From the NCBI GenBank assembly GCA_947461335.1, contig CANHLB010000035.1, forward strand, positions 1-10,943: a stretch of 10,943 bases of DNA, written 5' to 3'. Source of the stretch: Burkholderiaceae bacterium. Its GTDB lineage: Bacteria > Pseudomonadota > Gammaproteobacteria > Burkholderiales > Burkholderiaceae. The position numbers were made by a program, and so were the translations under genes. The notes beneath the pieces were generated by a model that ran no database searches, had not been told where the DNA came from, and worked only from the letters and a program-made list of their open reading frames with translations. Positions 1-10,228 of the stretch are shown here, piece by piece (the stretch's first letter is position 1; the number at the start of each line of letters is the position of its first letter).

Positions 1-600
1 CGTAATCATTTCACCGACAGCGCTGCGATCGGTAGTCGTAACGACTTGGACAGCATCTTTTGGCAAACCTGCTGCTGCTAAACCTTCTTGAATGATTTGA
101 GCTAATAGAGTATTAGAGTCAATCGCCTCAGAACCACCACGCAGAATCACGGCATTGCCAGACTTTAGGCAAAGGGCTGCAGCATCAATCGTGACATTAG
201 GACGAGACTCATAGATGATCCCGATGACGCCAAGCGGAACACGCATCTGACCAAGCTCAATGCCGGAAGCCTGTTTTTGAAATGTCGTTATTTTTCCAAT
301 CGGATCTTCTAGCGAAACAATTTGCTCTAGACCCAAAGCCATCGTTTCAATTGTTTTAGGCGTCATCGTTAAGCGATCTACAAAAGCAGCATCCTGACCA
401 TTAGTCTTGGCGCGCTCAACATCGACTTGATTGACTCTCTGAATTTCACTAGCTTGTTTCCGAACTGCTTTTGCAATATGTAAAAGTGCTTGGTTCTTTT
501 GTTCAGCAGACGCGCGCGCCATCGCACGCGAGGCTGCACGCGCTCGCTTACCAATGTCTTGCATCATTTCTTGTATCGACGAATTCATTGCTCCGCTCAT
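1..600 (-). CDS. proA: Glutamate-5-semialdehyde dehydrogenase (gamma-glutamyl phosphate reductase), N-terminal 200 residues, cut by the window edge
   Basis: NADPH-dependent reduction of gamma-glutamyl phosphate to glutamate-5-semialdehyde, the second step of proline synthesis, in the cytoplasm. Translating the minus strand from 600 gives 200 uninterrupted codons that run off the left edge. The N-terminal part reads like ProA of the aldehyde dehydrogenase superfamily: the conserved stretch [14 protein letters not shown] (about residues 124-137) is followed by [15 protein letters not shown] (145-159) in the Rossmann-type cofactor domain. The catalytic cysteine should lie beyond the edge; the family is about 420 residues, so roughly half is missing. 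The start is uncertain: ATG at 600 has AAGAAG directly against it, while ATG at 588 (residue 5) has GGAG only two bases upstream. It follows holA by 30 bases and is probably the distal gene of the same operon. Identity is secure; only the start is in doubt. Confidence 0.95.
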   Translation of the reverse strand, partial: MSGAMNSSIQEMMQDIGKRARAASRAMARASAEQKNQALLHIAKAVRKQASEIQRVNQVDVERAKTNGQDAAFVDRLTMTPKTIETMALGLEQIVSLEDPIGKITTFQKQASGIELGQMRVPLGVIGIIYESRPNVTIDAAALCLKSGNAVILRGGSEAIDSNTLLAQIIQEGLAAAGLPKDAVQVVTTTDRSAVGEMIT

Positions 601-630
601 CTTCTTAAATATCTAAATACTTCTGCACCA

Positions 631-1692
631 TTACCGTAATAAGTTTCCAACTAGACGCAAACCATCCCAAGGATCTGCAGGCAATTCAGCTGCATGCAAG
701 CCTTTGGATTGGCGATCCAAACCTGCTGCAACTTGCATTGCCCGACGCAACTTCAAGGGCTGAACACGTCTTAATGCCGCAGGATATAGGCGTTCTTTAT
801 TACCCCAGATCCGATTGGCACGCATAAGCTGTTGCACAGACTCACCAGCATCACTTGCAGCCTTCAGTTTAGATAGTAGCCGAAGCTCTTCGGTTACGCT
901 CCACAAAATCAACACTAATGGCTCGCCCTCACCTTTTAGACCGTCTAACATACGATTTAACCTTGGCAAATCCCCTGCCAGCATGGCTTCGGTCAATTCA
1001 AATACGTTATAGCGTGCCACCTTCAGAATTGAGGAACGTATTTGCTCTTCAGATAATTTACCAGTTGGGTATAACAGGCCTAATTTCAAAATTTCTTGAT
1101 GCGCAGCGATCAGATTACCTTCAACCTGATCAGCAATAAATTCTAAAGCCCGCTGACCTTCTTGCCCAGGCTCCACTTCTTGATTTTGCTTTTTGAAGCG
1201 GCCAGCAATCCAATTGGGTAAATGGGTGCGATCGATGGTGTCCACCTGAATAGCCATACCAGCATCTTCAAGAGCGCTAAACCATCCAGAGGTCTTTGTT
1301 TTTCCATCTAATCTCGGCAGCACAATACAGACCACAGTATCGGGGCCGTCTGCACCATTTGCTTGAGCAATGATTTGAGCTGCAAATTGCTTTAAAGCAT
1401 CAGCGCCATCACGCCCAGGCTTGCCAGTTGGAATGCGTAACTCTACCCAACGCTTATCTCCGAATAGAGACATTGTTTGACCCGCATTCATGAGGGCACT
1501 CCAGTCAAATCCGCGTTCTTGCACCATCACTTCACGTTCAGTAAAACCTAATTTCTTGGCGGCTAAACGCAATTGATCCATAGCCTCCATCATCAATAGA
1601 GGCTCATCCCCACTGAAGATGTAGAGCGGCAGCATAGCGCCACCAGAACCCAATGATTTGAGGTGGGCTTGCAAGGCATCTACTTTTACCAT
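631..1692 (-). CDS. holA: DNA polymerase III delta subunit (clamp loader)
   Basis: Delta subunit of the clamp-loader complex, which opens the beta sliding clamp and places it on primed DNA during replication. The protein has 353 residues, close to the usual 340-350. The N-terminal region has the family's degenerate AAA+ pattern: LYIFSGDEPLL (about 23-33) sits where a Walker A motif would be but lacks the GKT needed to bind ATP, as expected for delta. The segment MSLFGDKRWVELR (about 74-86) is also typical, and the C-terminal half is helical and rich in Leu, Arg and Lys, like the collar domain. It starts 18 bases after the lptE stop with only a weak AGG-type ribosome site, so translation may be coupled to lptE. 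The order leuS-lptE-holA is also that of Escherichia coli, which strengthens the call. In this window proA follows it. Confidence 0.95.
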   Translation of the reverse strand: MVKVDALQAHLKSLGSGGAMLPLYIFSGDEPLLMMEAMDQLRLAAKKLGFTEREVMVQERGFDWSALMNAGQTMSLFGDKRWVELRIPTGKPGRDGADALKQFAAQIIAQANGADGPDTVVCIVLPRLDGKTKTSGWFSALEDAGMAIQVDTIDRTHLPNWIAGRFKKQNQEVEPGQEGQRALEFIADQVEGNLIAAHQEILKLGLLYPTGKLSEEQIRSSILKVARYNVFELTEAMLAGDLPRLNRMLDGLKGEGEPLVLILWSVTEELRLLSKLKAASDAGESVQQLMRANRIWGNKERLYPAALRRVQPLKLRRAMQVAAGLDRQSKGLHAAELPADPWDGLRLVGNLLR

Positions 1693-1710
1693 GCGAGTCT
1701 AGGCCTGAAT

Positions 1711-2238
1711 TTAGAAAGCTTTATTTTGTGGAAGTCTTGCAGCGGCACTAACGCGTCGCAAAATCTGAATCGCGAGATCTTTACGCATCAATGTCAAGAA
1801 TTGCTGAATTTGTGCATCTGTTGCCAAAACCGTAGATACCGAGAAGTCCATATCCCTCGTCATATAGATCTCAGACTCAGGCACGATTTCAGCACCAGCT
1901 AAATCAAATGCTCTAAACCCAACCCGAATATTGAGTCGGTATGCAGAAATTTGACCAGTAGAGTTGTAGGCCAATATCTCGCGCCCATTGATGTCATTCG
2001 TAATTTCTAAAATGAGGTCAGCATCCTTGGGATTAATTGCAACTTTGGCATCTGTCCCTGTCAAAATTGCAGTTTGCAGGTCGATACGTAGGGGCGGTGA
2101 AGGATTTCCAGTAATCGCAATGACTTTAAAAGGCAAATCCACCATGCCACGCAAACGATAACCACAGGCGATCAAACCGCTTATGGGCGCAGTAGCAATG
2201 AAACCTAGCAGTGCACGTCGGAGATGATTTACGCTCAT
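1711..2238 (-). CDS. lptE: LPS-assembly lipoprotein LptE
   Basis: Outer-membrane lipoprotein that plugs the LptD barrel and helps insert lipopolysaccharide into the outer leaflet. The 175-residue product starts with a short basic region (HLRR), a hydrophobic stretch and a lipobox LIAC, with the lipidated Cys at residue 25. This is followed at once by GYRLRG, the usual start of mature LptE (CG-[FY]-x-LRG). Mature length of about 151 residues fits the family. The C-terminal part has alternating strand-like segments and a helix with many Arg and Lys, also typical. The gene sits 20 bases after leuS and 18 bases before holA, a conserved neighbourhood (rlpB in older E. coli naming). I see no good Shine-Dalgarno sequence before the ATG at 2238, which points to coupling with leuS. 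Sequence conservation in this family is low, so the call rests on lipobox, mature N-terminus, size and position. Confidence 0.92.
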   Translation of the reverse strand: MSVNHLRRALLGFIATAPISGLIACGYRLRGMVDLPFKVIAITGNPSPPLRIDLQTAILTGTDAKVAINPKDADLILEITNDINGREILAYNSTGQISAYRLNIRVGFRAFDLAGAEIVPESEIYMTRDMDFSVSTVLATDAQIQQFLTLMRKDLAIQILRRVSAAARLPQNKAF

Positions 2239-2258
2239 ATCATTAGCTTTTATAAGAT

Positions 2259-4931
<2,673 letters not shown>

Positions 4932-4982
4932 TTAATCCAACTCTTTTCTTCTATTTTTATTGATTGGTAAATCCGGCAGAAC

Positions 4983-5786
4983 TTATTTACGCAGACCGAG
5001 AACATCTTGCATGTCATACAAACCCGATCTTTGACTTTGCAGAAAACGAGCAGCGCGTAAGGAGCCTTGTGCATAAGATTGACGGCTAGATGATTTGTGA
5101 CTAATTTCAATTCTCTCGCCATCGCCTGCAAATAACACGGTGTGATCGCCAACAATGTCACCCCCACGAATAGTGGCAAACCCAATGGATCCCTCTTTAC
5201 GCTCGCCAGTATGACCTTCGCGCGCATACACAGCGACATCATCTAACTTCTCACCCAAAGCGTTAGCAATGACTTCACCCATCTTGAGTGCAGTTCCCGA
5301 AGGAGCGTCTACTTTATGGCGGTGATGAGCCTCAATAATTTCGATGTCATAACCTTGATTTAGCATCTTGGCGGCTATCTCAAGTAATTTGAAGGTAGCA
5401 TTAACGCCAACACTCATATTGGGAGCGAAAACGATCGCTAATTTAGCAGAAGCTTTTTTCAGACTAGCAATCTGATCATTACTTAATCCAGTAGTGCCGA
5501 TAATCATTTTGCAGCCGGTTTTCTCAGCGACTGCTACATGCGCCATAGTCCCTTCAGGCCTGGTGAAGTCAATTAAAAATTCTGCATTGGCCAACACTTG
5601 TGCAATATCAGATGAAATCATCACACCTGTTTTTTTGCCCAAGAAAGATCCGGCATCCTCGCCCAATTGAGGACAGGAAGAATGTTCTAGTGCACCAACA
5701 AGCTGAGCATCCGATGTATTGAGAACAGCCTCAATTAACATCTTGCCCATACGCCCTGTTGCTCCAGCAATTGCAATCTTCATCAT
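4983..5786 (-). CDS. dapB: 4-hydroxy-tetrahydrodipicolinate reductase
   Basis: NAD(P)H-dependent reduction of 4-hydroxy-tetrahydrodipicolinate to tetrahydrodipicolinate, in the diaminopimelate/lysine pathway that supplies peptidoglycan and protein synthesis. The 267 residues fit the family. The N-terminus has the dinucleotide-binding motif GATGRMG (8-14) after a beta strand; [10 protein letters not shown] (71-80), GTTGL (97-101) and APNMSVGVN (121-129) are family hallmarks. The substrate and catalytic segment [15 protein letters not shown] (152-166) carries the His-His-Arg-His-Lys cluster and the SGT loop. Two adjacent ATG codons (5786 and 5783) are possible starts. GAAGAA upstream is spaced better for the second, which gives the usual [13 protein letters not shown]. 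It lies 28 bases after bamE and 51 before leuS. In other Burkholderiales I recall ExbB/ExbD-type genes between dapB and leuS; none is present here. Confidence 0.97.
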   Translation of the reverse strand: MMKIAIAGATGRMGKMLIEAVLNTSDAQLVGALEHSSCPQLGEDAGSFLGKKTGVMISSDIAQVLANAEFLIDFTRPEGTMAHVAVAEKTGCKMIIGTTGLSNDQIASLKKASAKLAIVFAPNMSVGVNATFKLLEIAAKMLNQGYDIEIIEAHHRHKVDAPSGTALKMGEVIANALGEKLDDVAVYAREGHTGERKEGSIGFATIRGGDIVGDHTVLFAGDGERIEISHKSSSRQSYAQGSLRAARFLQSQRSGLYDMQDVLGLRK

Positions 5787-5814
5787 GTGTTTCTTCGCTT
5801 CTAATTAAAAGTGT

Positions 5815-6543
5815 CTACTGCTTTGTTTCAGTAGCCGGAGGAACATTCATTGCACCAGGGCCTAAAGGTTCAGGTGCTGGATTGATTGTTCCATCAGACT
5901 GTTTATTTGAGAAACTAAAAAAGTCCCAGAATGAGCTCGCAGGTGCGGCAGGTATTGCAGCTCCTACTGGCAAGTTATCAGTGCGGCTCTGAATCATTTG
6001 TTCTGGTTGCTGCAATGGTTTCGTTACTGGGGGTTTGTTGGAGCCAGTAATCACATCCCAAAACGAACGCTTAGTTTTTGCATAGTTATCAATCTCAGCA
6101 ACCATTTCGACTTCAGTAGGTAATGCATCGCCCTCGAATTTAACAACCTTGTCACCATCGAAGTAGACGGTTACACGACGCTCAATACTATTAGGACTGG
6201 CCTGACGCTTAAATTCAAAAATGTAATCCCAACGATTTGCATGAAAGTAACTTGCCAGCAAAGGGGTGCCCATAATTTGGCGCACTTGCTCACGAGTCAT
6301 CCCAAGTTTCAATTTAGAGTATTGCTCACTGGAAATGAAGTTGCCCTGAACGATGTCTGGAACATAAGGCCTAAAAATCTTATTCATCCAGGCACGCTGG
6401 GTTTCATCAACGGCTGAGGTGCAACCATTCACCCCCATTAATCCAATAAGAGAAATGGCCACAATACCCACTCTCAAATGGGCATGAACCCCCCTAAAAA
6501 CTGGGTTCAAAAAACGGTGAAAAAGTTCAAAGCAATTTTGCAT
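5815..6543 (-). CDS. bamE: Outer-membrane assembly lipoprotein BamE (SmpA/OmlA family) with extended Pro-rich C-terminus
   Basis: Accessory lipoprotein of the BAM complex that folds beta-barrel proteins into the outer membrane. From ATG 6543 it has 242 residues. A hydrophobic stretch ends in a lipobox-like VNGC, with the predicted lipidated Cys at 41. The core has the family pattern: PYVPDIVQGNFIS (about 59-71), LKLGMTREQVRQIMGTPLL (78-96), then RWDYIFEFKR and VTVYFDGDKVVKFEGD. E. coli BamE is only about 113 residues; here about 90 more follow the core, rich in Pro, Ala and Ser, with a repeated SFWD-x4-SNK motif (160-170 and 204-214). The start is uncertain. ATG 6543 has no Shine-Dalgarno and gives an unusually long 40-residue leader. 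A TTG at 6477 with AGGGGGG eleven bases upstream would give a compact 18-residue signal. It is the first gene of the minus-strand operon and is divergent from fur. Confidence 0.93.
   Translation of the reverse strand: MQNCFELFHRFLNPVFRGVHAHLRVGIVAISLIGLMGVNGCTSAVDETQRAWMNKIFRPYVPDIVQGNFISSEQYSKLKLGMTREQVRQIMGTPLLASYFHANRWDYIFEFKRQASPNSIERRVTVYFDGDKVVKFEGDALPTEVEMVAEIDNYAKTKRSFWDVITGSNKPPVTKPLQQPEQMIQSRTDNLPVGAAIPAAPASSFWDFFSFSNKQSDGTINPAPEPLGPGAMNVPPATETKQ
6489..6495 (-). promoter_or_regulatory. Possible Shine-Dalgarno for an internal TTG start of bamE
   Basis: On the minus strand AGGGGGG lies eleven bases before an in-frame TTG (6477-6475). A start there would give a compact lipoprotein signal beginning M-R-V-G-I-V and reaching the lipobox Cys at residue 19. 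The spacing is a little long, but the upstream ATG at 6543 has no purine-rich site at all. This is a suggestion, not a firm call. Confidence 0.35.
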
Positions 6544-6586
6544 GGCTAGCCGTATCATTAAGACATTGATTTTAGCTCCCAATGCC
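6544..6586. promoter_or_regulatory. Divergent bamE/fur promoter region
   Basis: Only 43 bases separate the bamE ATG (6543) from the fur ATG (6587), so the promoters of both genes must lie here or overlap the coding starts. Weak -10-like hexamers are visible: TATCAT at 6553-6558 for fur and TAAAAT at 6574-6569 for bamE. Neither has a convincing -35 at 16-18 bases. An imperfect ATCAT...TTGAT dyad (6554-6570) is not a convincing Fur box. A divergent omlA-fur pair with close promoters is known in Pseudomonas, which supports regulatory use of this gap. Confidence 0.5.
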
Positions 6587-7042
6587 ATGAATACGACCCA
6601 AAACCCTACTCCCGCAGATTTGCGTGATATTGGCCTAAAAGCCACTGGTCCACGCATGAAAATTCTGGATTTTTTTCATCAAAATGGGGGCACCCACTTT
6701 AGCGCTGAAGACGTCTTTATGGCTTTAGCCAAGGAAGACCAGGAAATTGGTTTAGCCACCGTTTATCGTGTGCTCACCCAATTTGAGCAGGCTGGATTGC
6801 TTCTCCGCAGTCATTTTGAGTCCAGCAAAGGGGATAGTAGGGCAATTTATGAACTTAATGAGGGGCAACATCACGATCACTTGGTGTGCTTAGATTGCGG
6901 CCATGTCGAGGAGTTTGTAGATGAGGCGATTGAGAAAAGACAGCGGGATATCGCTAAAAACCTCGGTTTTAAGCTACAAGAGCATTCTTTAGCAATGTAT
7001 GGTCATTGCCAGAAGAAAAACTGTCGAAATAAGCAAAAATAA
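6587..7042 (+). CDS. fur: Ferric uptake regulator Fur
   Basis: Iron-responsive repressor: with bound Fe(II) the dimer binds Fur boxes and shuts off iron uptake genes. From ATG 6587 the product has 151 residues, the normal Fur size, and begins in register with E. coli Fur (GLKATGPRMKILDFF, 16-30). The winged-helix DNA-binding domain contains FSAEDVF (38-44) and the recognition segment EIGLATVYRVLTQFEQAG (53-70). The dimerisation/metal domain has HHDHLVCLDCG (95-105), with Cys101 and Cys104 as structural zinc ligands, and a second Cys pair, GHCQKKNC (139-146). A small Gly-Asp-Ser-Arg-Ala insertion precedes IYEL compared with E. coli. An in-frame ATG at 6542 would add 15 residues unlike Fur and is not favoured. 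No clear ribosome site precedes either ATG. It is divergent from bamE and convergent with gap across a shared terminator. Fur rather than Zur or PerR is favoured by the close match to E. coli Fur. Confidence 0.94.
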   Translation: MNTTQNPTPADLRDIGLKATGPRMKILDFFHQNGGTHFSAEDVFMALAKEDQEIGLATVYRVLTQFEQAGLLLRSHFESSKGDSRAIYELNEGQHHDHLVCLDCGHVEEFVDEAIEKRQRDIAKNLGFKLQEHSLAMYGHCQKKNCRNKQK

Positions 7043-7064
7043 GCTTTTTCATACCCCAGAAGTC

Positions 7065-7092
7065 AAAAAAGACCTCAATTGAGGTCTTTTTT
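7065..7092. terminator. Bidirectional Rho-independent terminator between fur and gap
   Basis: A perfect 28-base palindrome: six A, the arm GACCTC, centre AATT, the arm GAGGTC, six T. Read on either strand it forms a stem with a GC-rich core followed by a U run. It lies 22 bases after the fur stop and 25 bases after the gap stop, so one element serves both convergent genes. Confidence 0.93.
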
Positions 7093-7117
7093 CTTTCTTG
7101 TGGCCTGGGGCTATAAA

Positions 7118-8146
7118 TTACTTCACCGCCATCAAAGCTTGGGCTGCATTGAGCATTTGTACTGAATAACCCCACTCATTGTCATACCAAGCCAAAACCT
7201 TCACCAATTTGCCATCCGCAGAAACACGGGTTTGAGAAGCATCGTAAATACTTGGACGAGGATCATGGTTAAAGTCGATCGACACCAAAGGCAAGGTGTT
7301 GAATCCCAAGATTCCCTTGAGCTCGCCTTCGCTAGCTGTTTTCAGAATGGAATTGACTTCGTCAACACTCGTTGGCCTGCTGGCAGCAAAAGTCAGGTCC
7401 ACTACTGAAACATTAATTACTGGCACGCGCATGGCAAAACCATCAAAGCGTCCAGCAAGCGCTGGTAATACCAAACCTACTGCTTTTGCAGCACCAGTCT
7501 TTGTAGGGATCATGCTGCTAACAGCAGAACGTGCGCGACGCATATCCTTGTGATACACATCAGTGAGAACTTGATCATTGGTAAATGCATGAATCGTCGT
7601 CATCAAACCAGACTCAATACCAATTTTTTCTAACAATGGTTTAACCAAGGGCGCTAAACAGTTGGTTGTACAACTCGCATTAGATACCACTACATCACTT
7701 GGTTTTAATACATTCTGATTGACACCGTAAACGATAGTTGCATCCACATCTTTATCGCCAGGAGCAGAAATCAATACTTTCTTTGCGCCCTGTTGAATAT
7801 GAATCATGGCTTTTTCTTTTGATGTGAATTTGCCGGTGCACTCCAAAACCAAATCAACACCTAACTCACCCCAAGGGGTTTCAGCTGGATTGCGGGTACA
7901 GAACATTTTGATGCGATCACCATTTACTACCATGTAATCCCCGTCGACTGATACCTCTGCAGGGAAGCGGCCATGTGCCGAGTCGTACTGGGTCAAGTGG
8001 GCGTTAATCGCAATATCACCCATGGCGTTAATCGCGACGATTTTGATATCACGACGTGGCTTGCCATTGGCCTGATCTTCATACAGCGCACGAAGAACCA
8101 TGCGGCCAATACGTCCATAACCATTAATTGCAACCCGAATTGTCAT
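7118..8146 (-). CDS. gap: Glyceraldehyde-3-phosphate dehydrogenase, type I, with Ala at the usual NAD-ribose Asp
   Basis: Interconverts glyceraldehyde-3-phosphate and 1,3-bisphosphoglycerate with a nicotinamide coenzyme in glycolysis or gluconeogenesis. The 342 residues fit the family. [14 protein letters not shown] Rossmann motif: INGYGRIGR at 7-15; catalytic [13 protein letters not shown] (155-167) with Cys159; His186 in [10 protein letters not shown]; inorganic-phosphate/substrate segment around MIPTKTGAA (212-220); C-terminal WYDNEWGY. The coenzyme-specificity loop reads AINAMGD (38-44): where most members have Asn-Asp-Leu, the Asp that binds the adenosine ribose is Ala41. In addition, the residues matching Leu187-Pro188 of the Bacillus enzyme are Val-Tyr. 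These could relax NAD preference, but specificity cannot be settled from sequence. It follows tkt by 34 bases, has its own strong ribosome site, and ends at the terminator shared with fur. Erythrose-4-phosphate dehydrogenase (Epd) is a less likely alternative. Confidence 0.96.
   Translation of the reverse strand: MTIRVAINGYGRIGRMVLRALYEDQANGKPRRDIKIVAINAMGDIAINAHLTQYDSAHGRFPAEVSVDGDYMVVNGDRIKMFCTRNPAETPWGELGVDLVLECTGKFTSKEKAMIHIQQGAKKVLISAPGDKDVDATIVYGVNQNVLKPSDVVVSNASCTTNCLAPLVKPLLEKIGIESGLMTTIHAFTNDQVLTDVYHKDMRRARSAVSSMIPTKTGAAKAVGLVLPALAGRFDGFAMRVPVINVSVVDLTFAASRPTSVDEVNSILKTASEGELKGILGFNTLPLVSIDFNHDPRPSIYDASQTRVSADGKLVKVLAWYDNEWGYSVQMLNAAQALMAVK
8000..8035. repeat. 12-base direct repeat inside gap
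   Basis: The plus-strand word GGCGTTAATCGC occurs at 8000-8011 and again at 8024-8035, 24 bases apart and in the same reading frame. It encodes Ala-Ile-Asn-Ala twice (residues 38-41 and 46-49). The first copy includes the Ala that replaces the usual coenzyme-binding Asp. Confidence 0.9.
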
Positions 8147-8152
8147 TTATTT

Positions 8153-8158
8153 CCCCTT
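8153..8158 (-). promoter_or_regulatory. Strong Shine-Dalgarno for gap
   Basis: AAGGGG on the minus strand, six bases before the gap ATG at 8146. It is the clearest ribosome site in the window, fixes the gap start, and fits a highly expressed glycolytic gene. Confidence 0.85.
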
Positions 8159-8180
8159 ACTTATTTTGAATTCTTAAAGA

Positions 8181-10184
8181 TTATTTCTTTGCGATACATT
8201 GCTGAACAGTCTTCGCAATGTGATCTGTTGTTAAACCAAAATATTCATATAGTTGCCCTGCAGGTGCGGACTCCCCAAAAGTATCAACGCCATGCACTGC
8301 TGCACAACCGTACTTCCACCAGAAATCACTAACACCTGCTTCAACAGCAATGCGCGGAATTTTAGCGGGCAATACTTTTGCTTTATACGTCGAATCTTGC
8401 TGATCGAATACTGTCGTTGATGGCATCGAAACTACCCGAATACCGATTTTTCCGGCGCTCTCTTTTTCTAAACGTTCAGCTGTTTGTAAGGCGAGAGCAA
8501 TTTCAGAACCGGTAGCAATAATGACTGCATCAAGCTTTCCAGATTGTGGCTCGCGCAATACATAACCGCCCCGTGCAATATCTTTGATTTGCTGACTGTT
8601 ACGAGAAACAAATGGACAGTTCTGACGACTGAAGATCAAGGCGCTAGGACCATTCTTGCGCTCGAGTGCTGCGCCCCAGGCTACAGCGCTCTCAGTGGTG
8701 TCGCAAGGACGCCAAACCATGAGATTGGGAATCAGGCGCAAGCTAGCAACTTGCTCAACCGATTGGTGAGTAGGGCCATCTTCACCCAAACCAATAGAGT
8801 CATGGGTAAATACAAAAATGCTACGCAACTTCATCAATGCCGCCATACGCAAAGCATTACGACTGTAGTCAGAGAAGGTTAAGAAGGTACCACCAAATGG
8901 AATGTAGCCACCATGTAAAGCAATACCGTTCATGATGGCACTCATACCAAACTCACGTACACCGTAGTTAATATGGTTACCCCATTGATTAGCGCGCACA
9001 GGTTTGCAAGTTGACCAATTGGTTAAGTTAGATCCCGTTAAGTCAGCGGAACCTCCCATGAATTCTGGCAAAGCTGGAGCCAATGCTTCAATCGCATTCT
9101 GACTTGCCTTACGGGTCGCAACCGTTTCAGCTTTCGACTGACAGATTTTTAAATAGGCATTGAGTGTTGGAGCAAAATCTTTAGATAAGTCACCTTGCAT
9201 ACGACGCTGCAATTCAGCGGCAAGCTCAGGGTATTGAGTTTTGTACTTCTGAAATTTTTTATTCCACTCATGCTCTGCAGCTTGGCCACGCTTTTTAAAA
9301 TCCCAGGCAGCATAAATATCCTTAGGCACTTCAAAAGGTGCATAAGGCCAGTTCAAGGCCACGCGGGTTTCTGCAATTTCAGCAGCACCTAACGGAGAAC
9401 CATGGACTTTATCGCTACCTGCCATATTTGGCGAGCCTTTACCAATAGCGGTCTTACAGCAAATCAGGGTTGGCTTATCGCTTTTTTTGGCTTTGGAAAT
9501 GGCAGCAGAGACTGCTTCGGCATCATGGCCATCAACATCACGAATCACATTCCAGTGATACGCCTCAAAACGTTTTGGCGTGTCTTCATTAAACCAAGAC
9601 ACCACTTTGCCATCAATCGAAATACCGTTGTCATCCCAAAGTGCTATCAATTTATTGAGCTGTAATGTGCCAGCCAAAGAACAAACTTCATGGCTAATAC
9701 CTTCCATCAAACAACCGTCACCTAAAAATGCATAGGTGTAATGATCGATGACCTTAAGGCCAGGACGATTAAATTCTTCGGCCAATAATTTTTCAGCTAA
9801 TGCCATGCCAACTGCATTAGAAATTCCTTGCCCAAGAGGACCAGTCGTTGTTTCAACACCAGGAGTAATTCCATACTCAGGATGTCCGGGAGTCTTGCTA
9901 TGCAATTGGCGAAAATTTTTCAACTCTGTAATCGGTAAGTCATAACCCGAAAGATGCAAGAGCGAATAAAGCAACATCGAGCCATGACCATTGGATAGTA
10001 CAAAGCGATCACGATCAATCCAATGAGGATCAGTCGGATTGTGTTTTAAATGCTCATTCCAAAGCCCGACGGCAATATCTGCCATACCCATCGGCATACC
10101 AGGGTGGCCAGAATTTGCCTGTTGAACTGCATCCATGGATAAAGCACGAATAGCGTTGGCCATGCGAATTTGAAGGTTTGACAT
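8181..10184 (-). CDS. tkt: Transketolase
   Basis: Thiamine-diphosphate enzyme that moves two-carbon ketol units between sugar phosphates in the non-oxidative pentose phosphate pathway, releasing glyceraldehyde-3-phosphate. From ATG 10184 the product has 667 residues, as in E. coli TktA. Motifs in order: [13 protein letters not shown] (23-35) with substrate/cofactor His27; LSNGHGSML (63-71) with His67; GPLGQG (115-120); the ThDP/metal motif starting at GDG (155-157) and ending at Asn186, followed by Ile-Ser; in the pyrimidine domain, the segment [18 protein letters not shown]; and a C-terminal domain with IIATGSE. The open frame continues upstream to 10274, but those 30 residues are not transketolase-like and overlap rsmE, so ATG 10184 ([13 protein letters not shown]) is chosen. 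The ribosome site is weak (GAGA, about eleven bases upstream). It heads a two-gene unit with gap. Confidence 0.97.
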   Translation of the reverse strand: MSNLQIRMANAIRALSMDAVQQANSGHPGMPMGMADIAVGLWNEHLKHNPTDPHWIDRDRFVLSNGHGSMLLYSLLHLSGYDLPITELKNFRQLHSKTPGHPEYGITPGVETTTGPLGQGISNAVGMALAEKLLAEEFNRPGLKVIDHYTYAFLGDGCLMEGISHEVCSLAGTLQLNKLIALWDDNGISIDGKVVSWFNEDTPKRFEAYHWNVIRDVDGHDAEAVSAAISKAKKSDKPTLICCKTAIGKGSPNMAGSDKVHGSPLGAAEIAETRVALNWPYAPFEVPKDIYAAWDFKKRGQAAEHEWNKKFQKYKTQYPELAAELQRRMQGDLSKDFAPTLNAYLKICQSKAETVATRKASQNAIEALAPALPEFMGGSADLTGSNLTNWSTCKPVRANQWGNHINYGVREFGMSAIMNGIALHGGYIPFGGTFLTFSDYSRNALRMAALMKLRSIFVFTHDSIGLGEDGPTHQSVEQVASLRLIPNLMVWRPCDTTESAVAWGAALERKNGPSALIFSRQNCPFVSRNSQQIKDIARGGYVLREPQSGKLDAVIIATGSEIALALQTAERLEKESAGKIGIRVVSMPSTTVFDQQDSTYKAKVLPAKIPRIAVEAGVSDFWWKYGCAAVHGVDTFGESAPAGQLYEYFGLTTDHIAKTVQQCIAKK

Positions 10185-10228
10185 CGTAAATTTGGTCTCG
10201 AGGAAAATAAATTGGCTATATTGCAGTA
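10185..10228. promoter_or_regulatory. Divergent tkt/rsmE promoter region
   Basis: Forty-four bases separate the two start codons. On the plus strand TATATT (10217-10222) is a good -10 hexamer with a weak TTGGTC -35 at 10192-10197 (19-base spacer). The expected start of transcription falls on the A of the rsmE ATG. On the minus strand TATTTT (10211-10206) is a weak -10 candidate for tkt, and any -35 for it would lie in or near the first codons of rsmE. Confidence 0.45.

Noticed and set aside
6489..6494. Run of six G (minus strand) in the bamE leader as a phase-variable tract.
   Set aside because: Six bases is short for slippage switching, and the run may simply be a ribosome site; BamE is not a typical phase-variable protein.
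6554..6570. Imperfect ATCAT...TTGAT dyad as a Fur autoregulatory box.
   Set aside because: It matches the 19-base Fur box consensus poorly, and a short AT-rich dyad is expected by chance.
6542..6586. Fifteen-residue N-terminal extension of fur.
   Set aside because: Fur from ATG 6587 already has the normal length and N-terminal register, and the extra codons occupy the promoter gap.
6544..6657. N-terminal extension of bamE up to an ATG at 6657 (38 extra residues).
   Set aside because: It would overlap the first codons of fur, is not lipoprotein-signal-like, and moves the lipobox Cys to residue 79, far too deep for a signal peptide.
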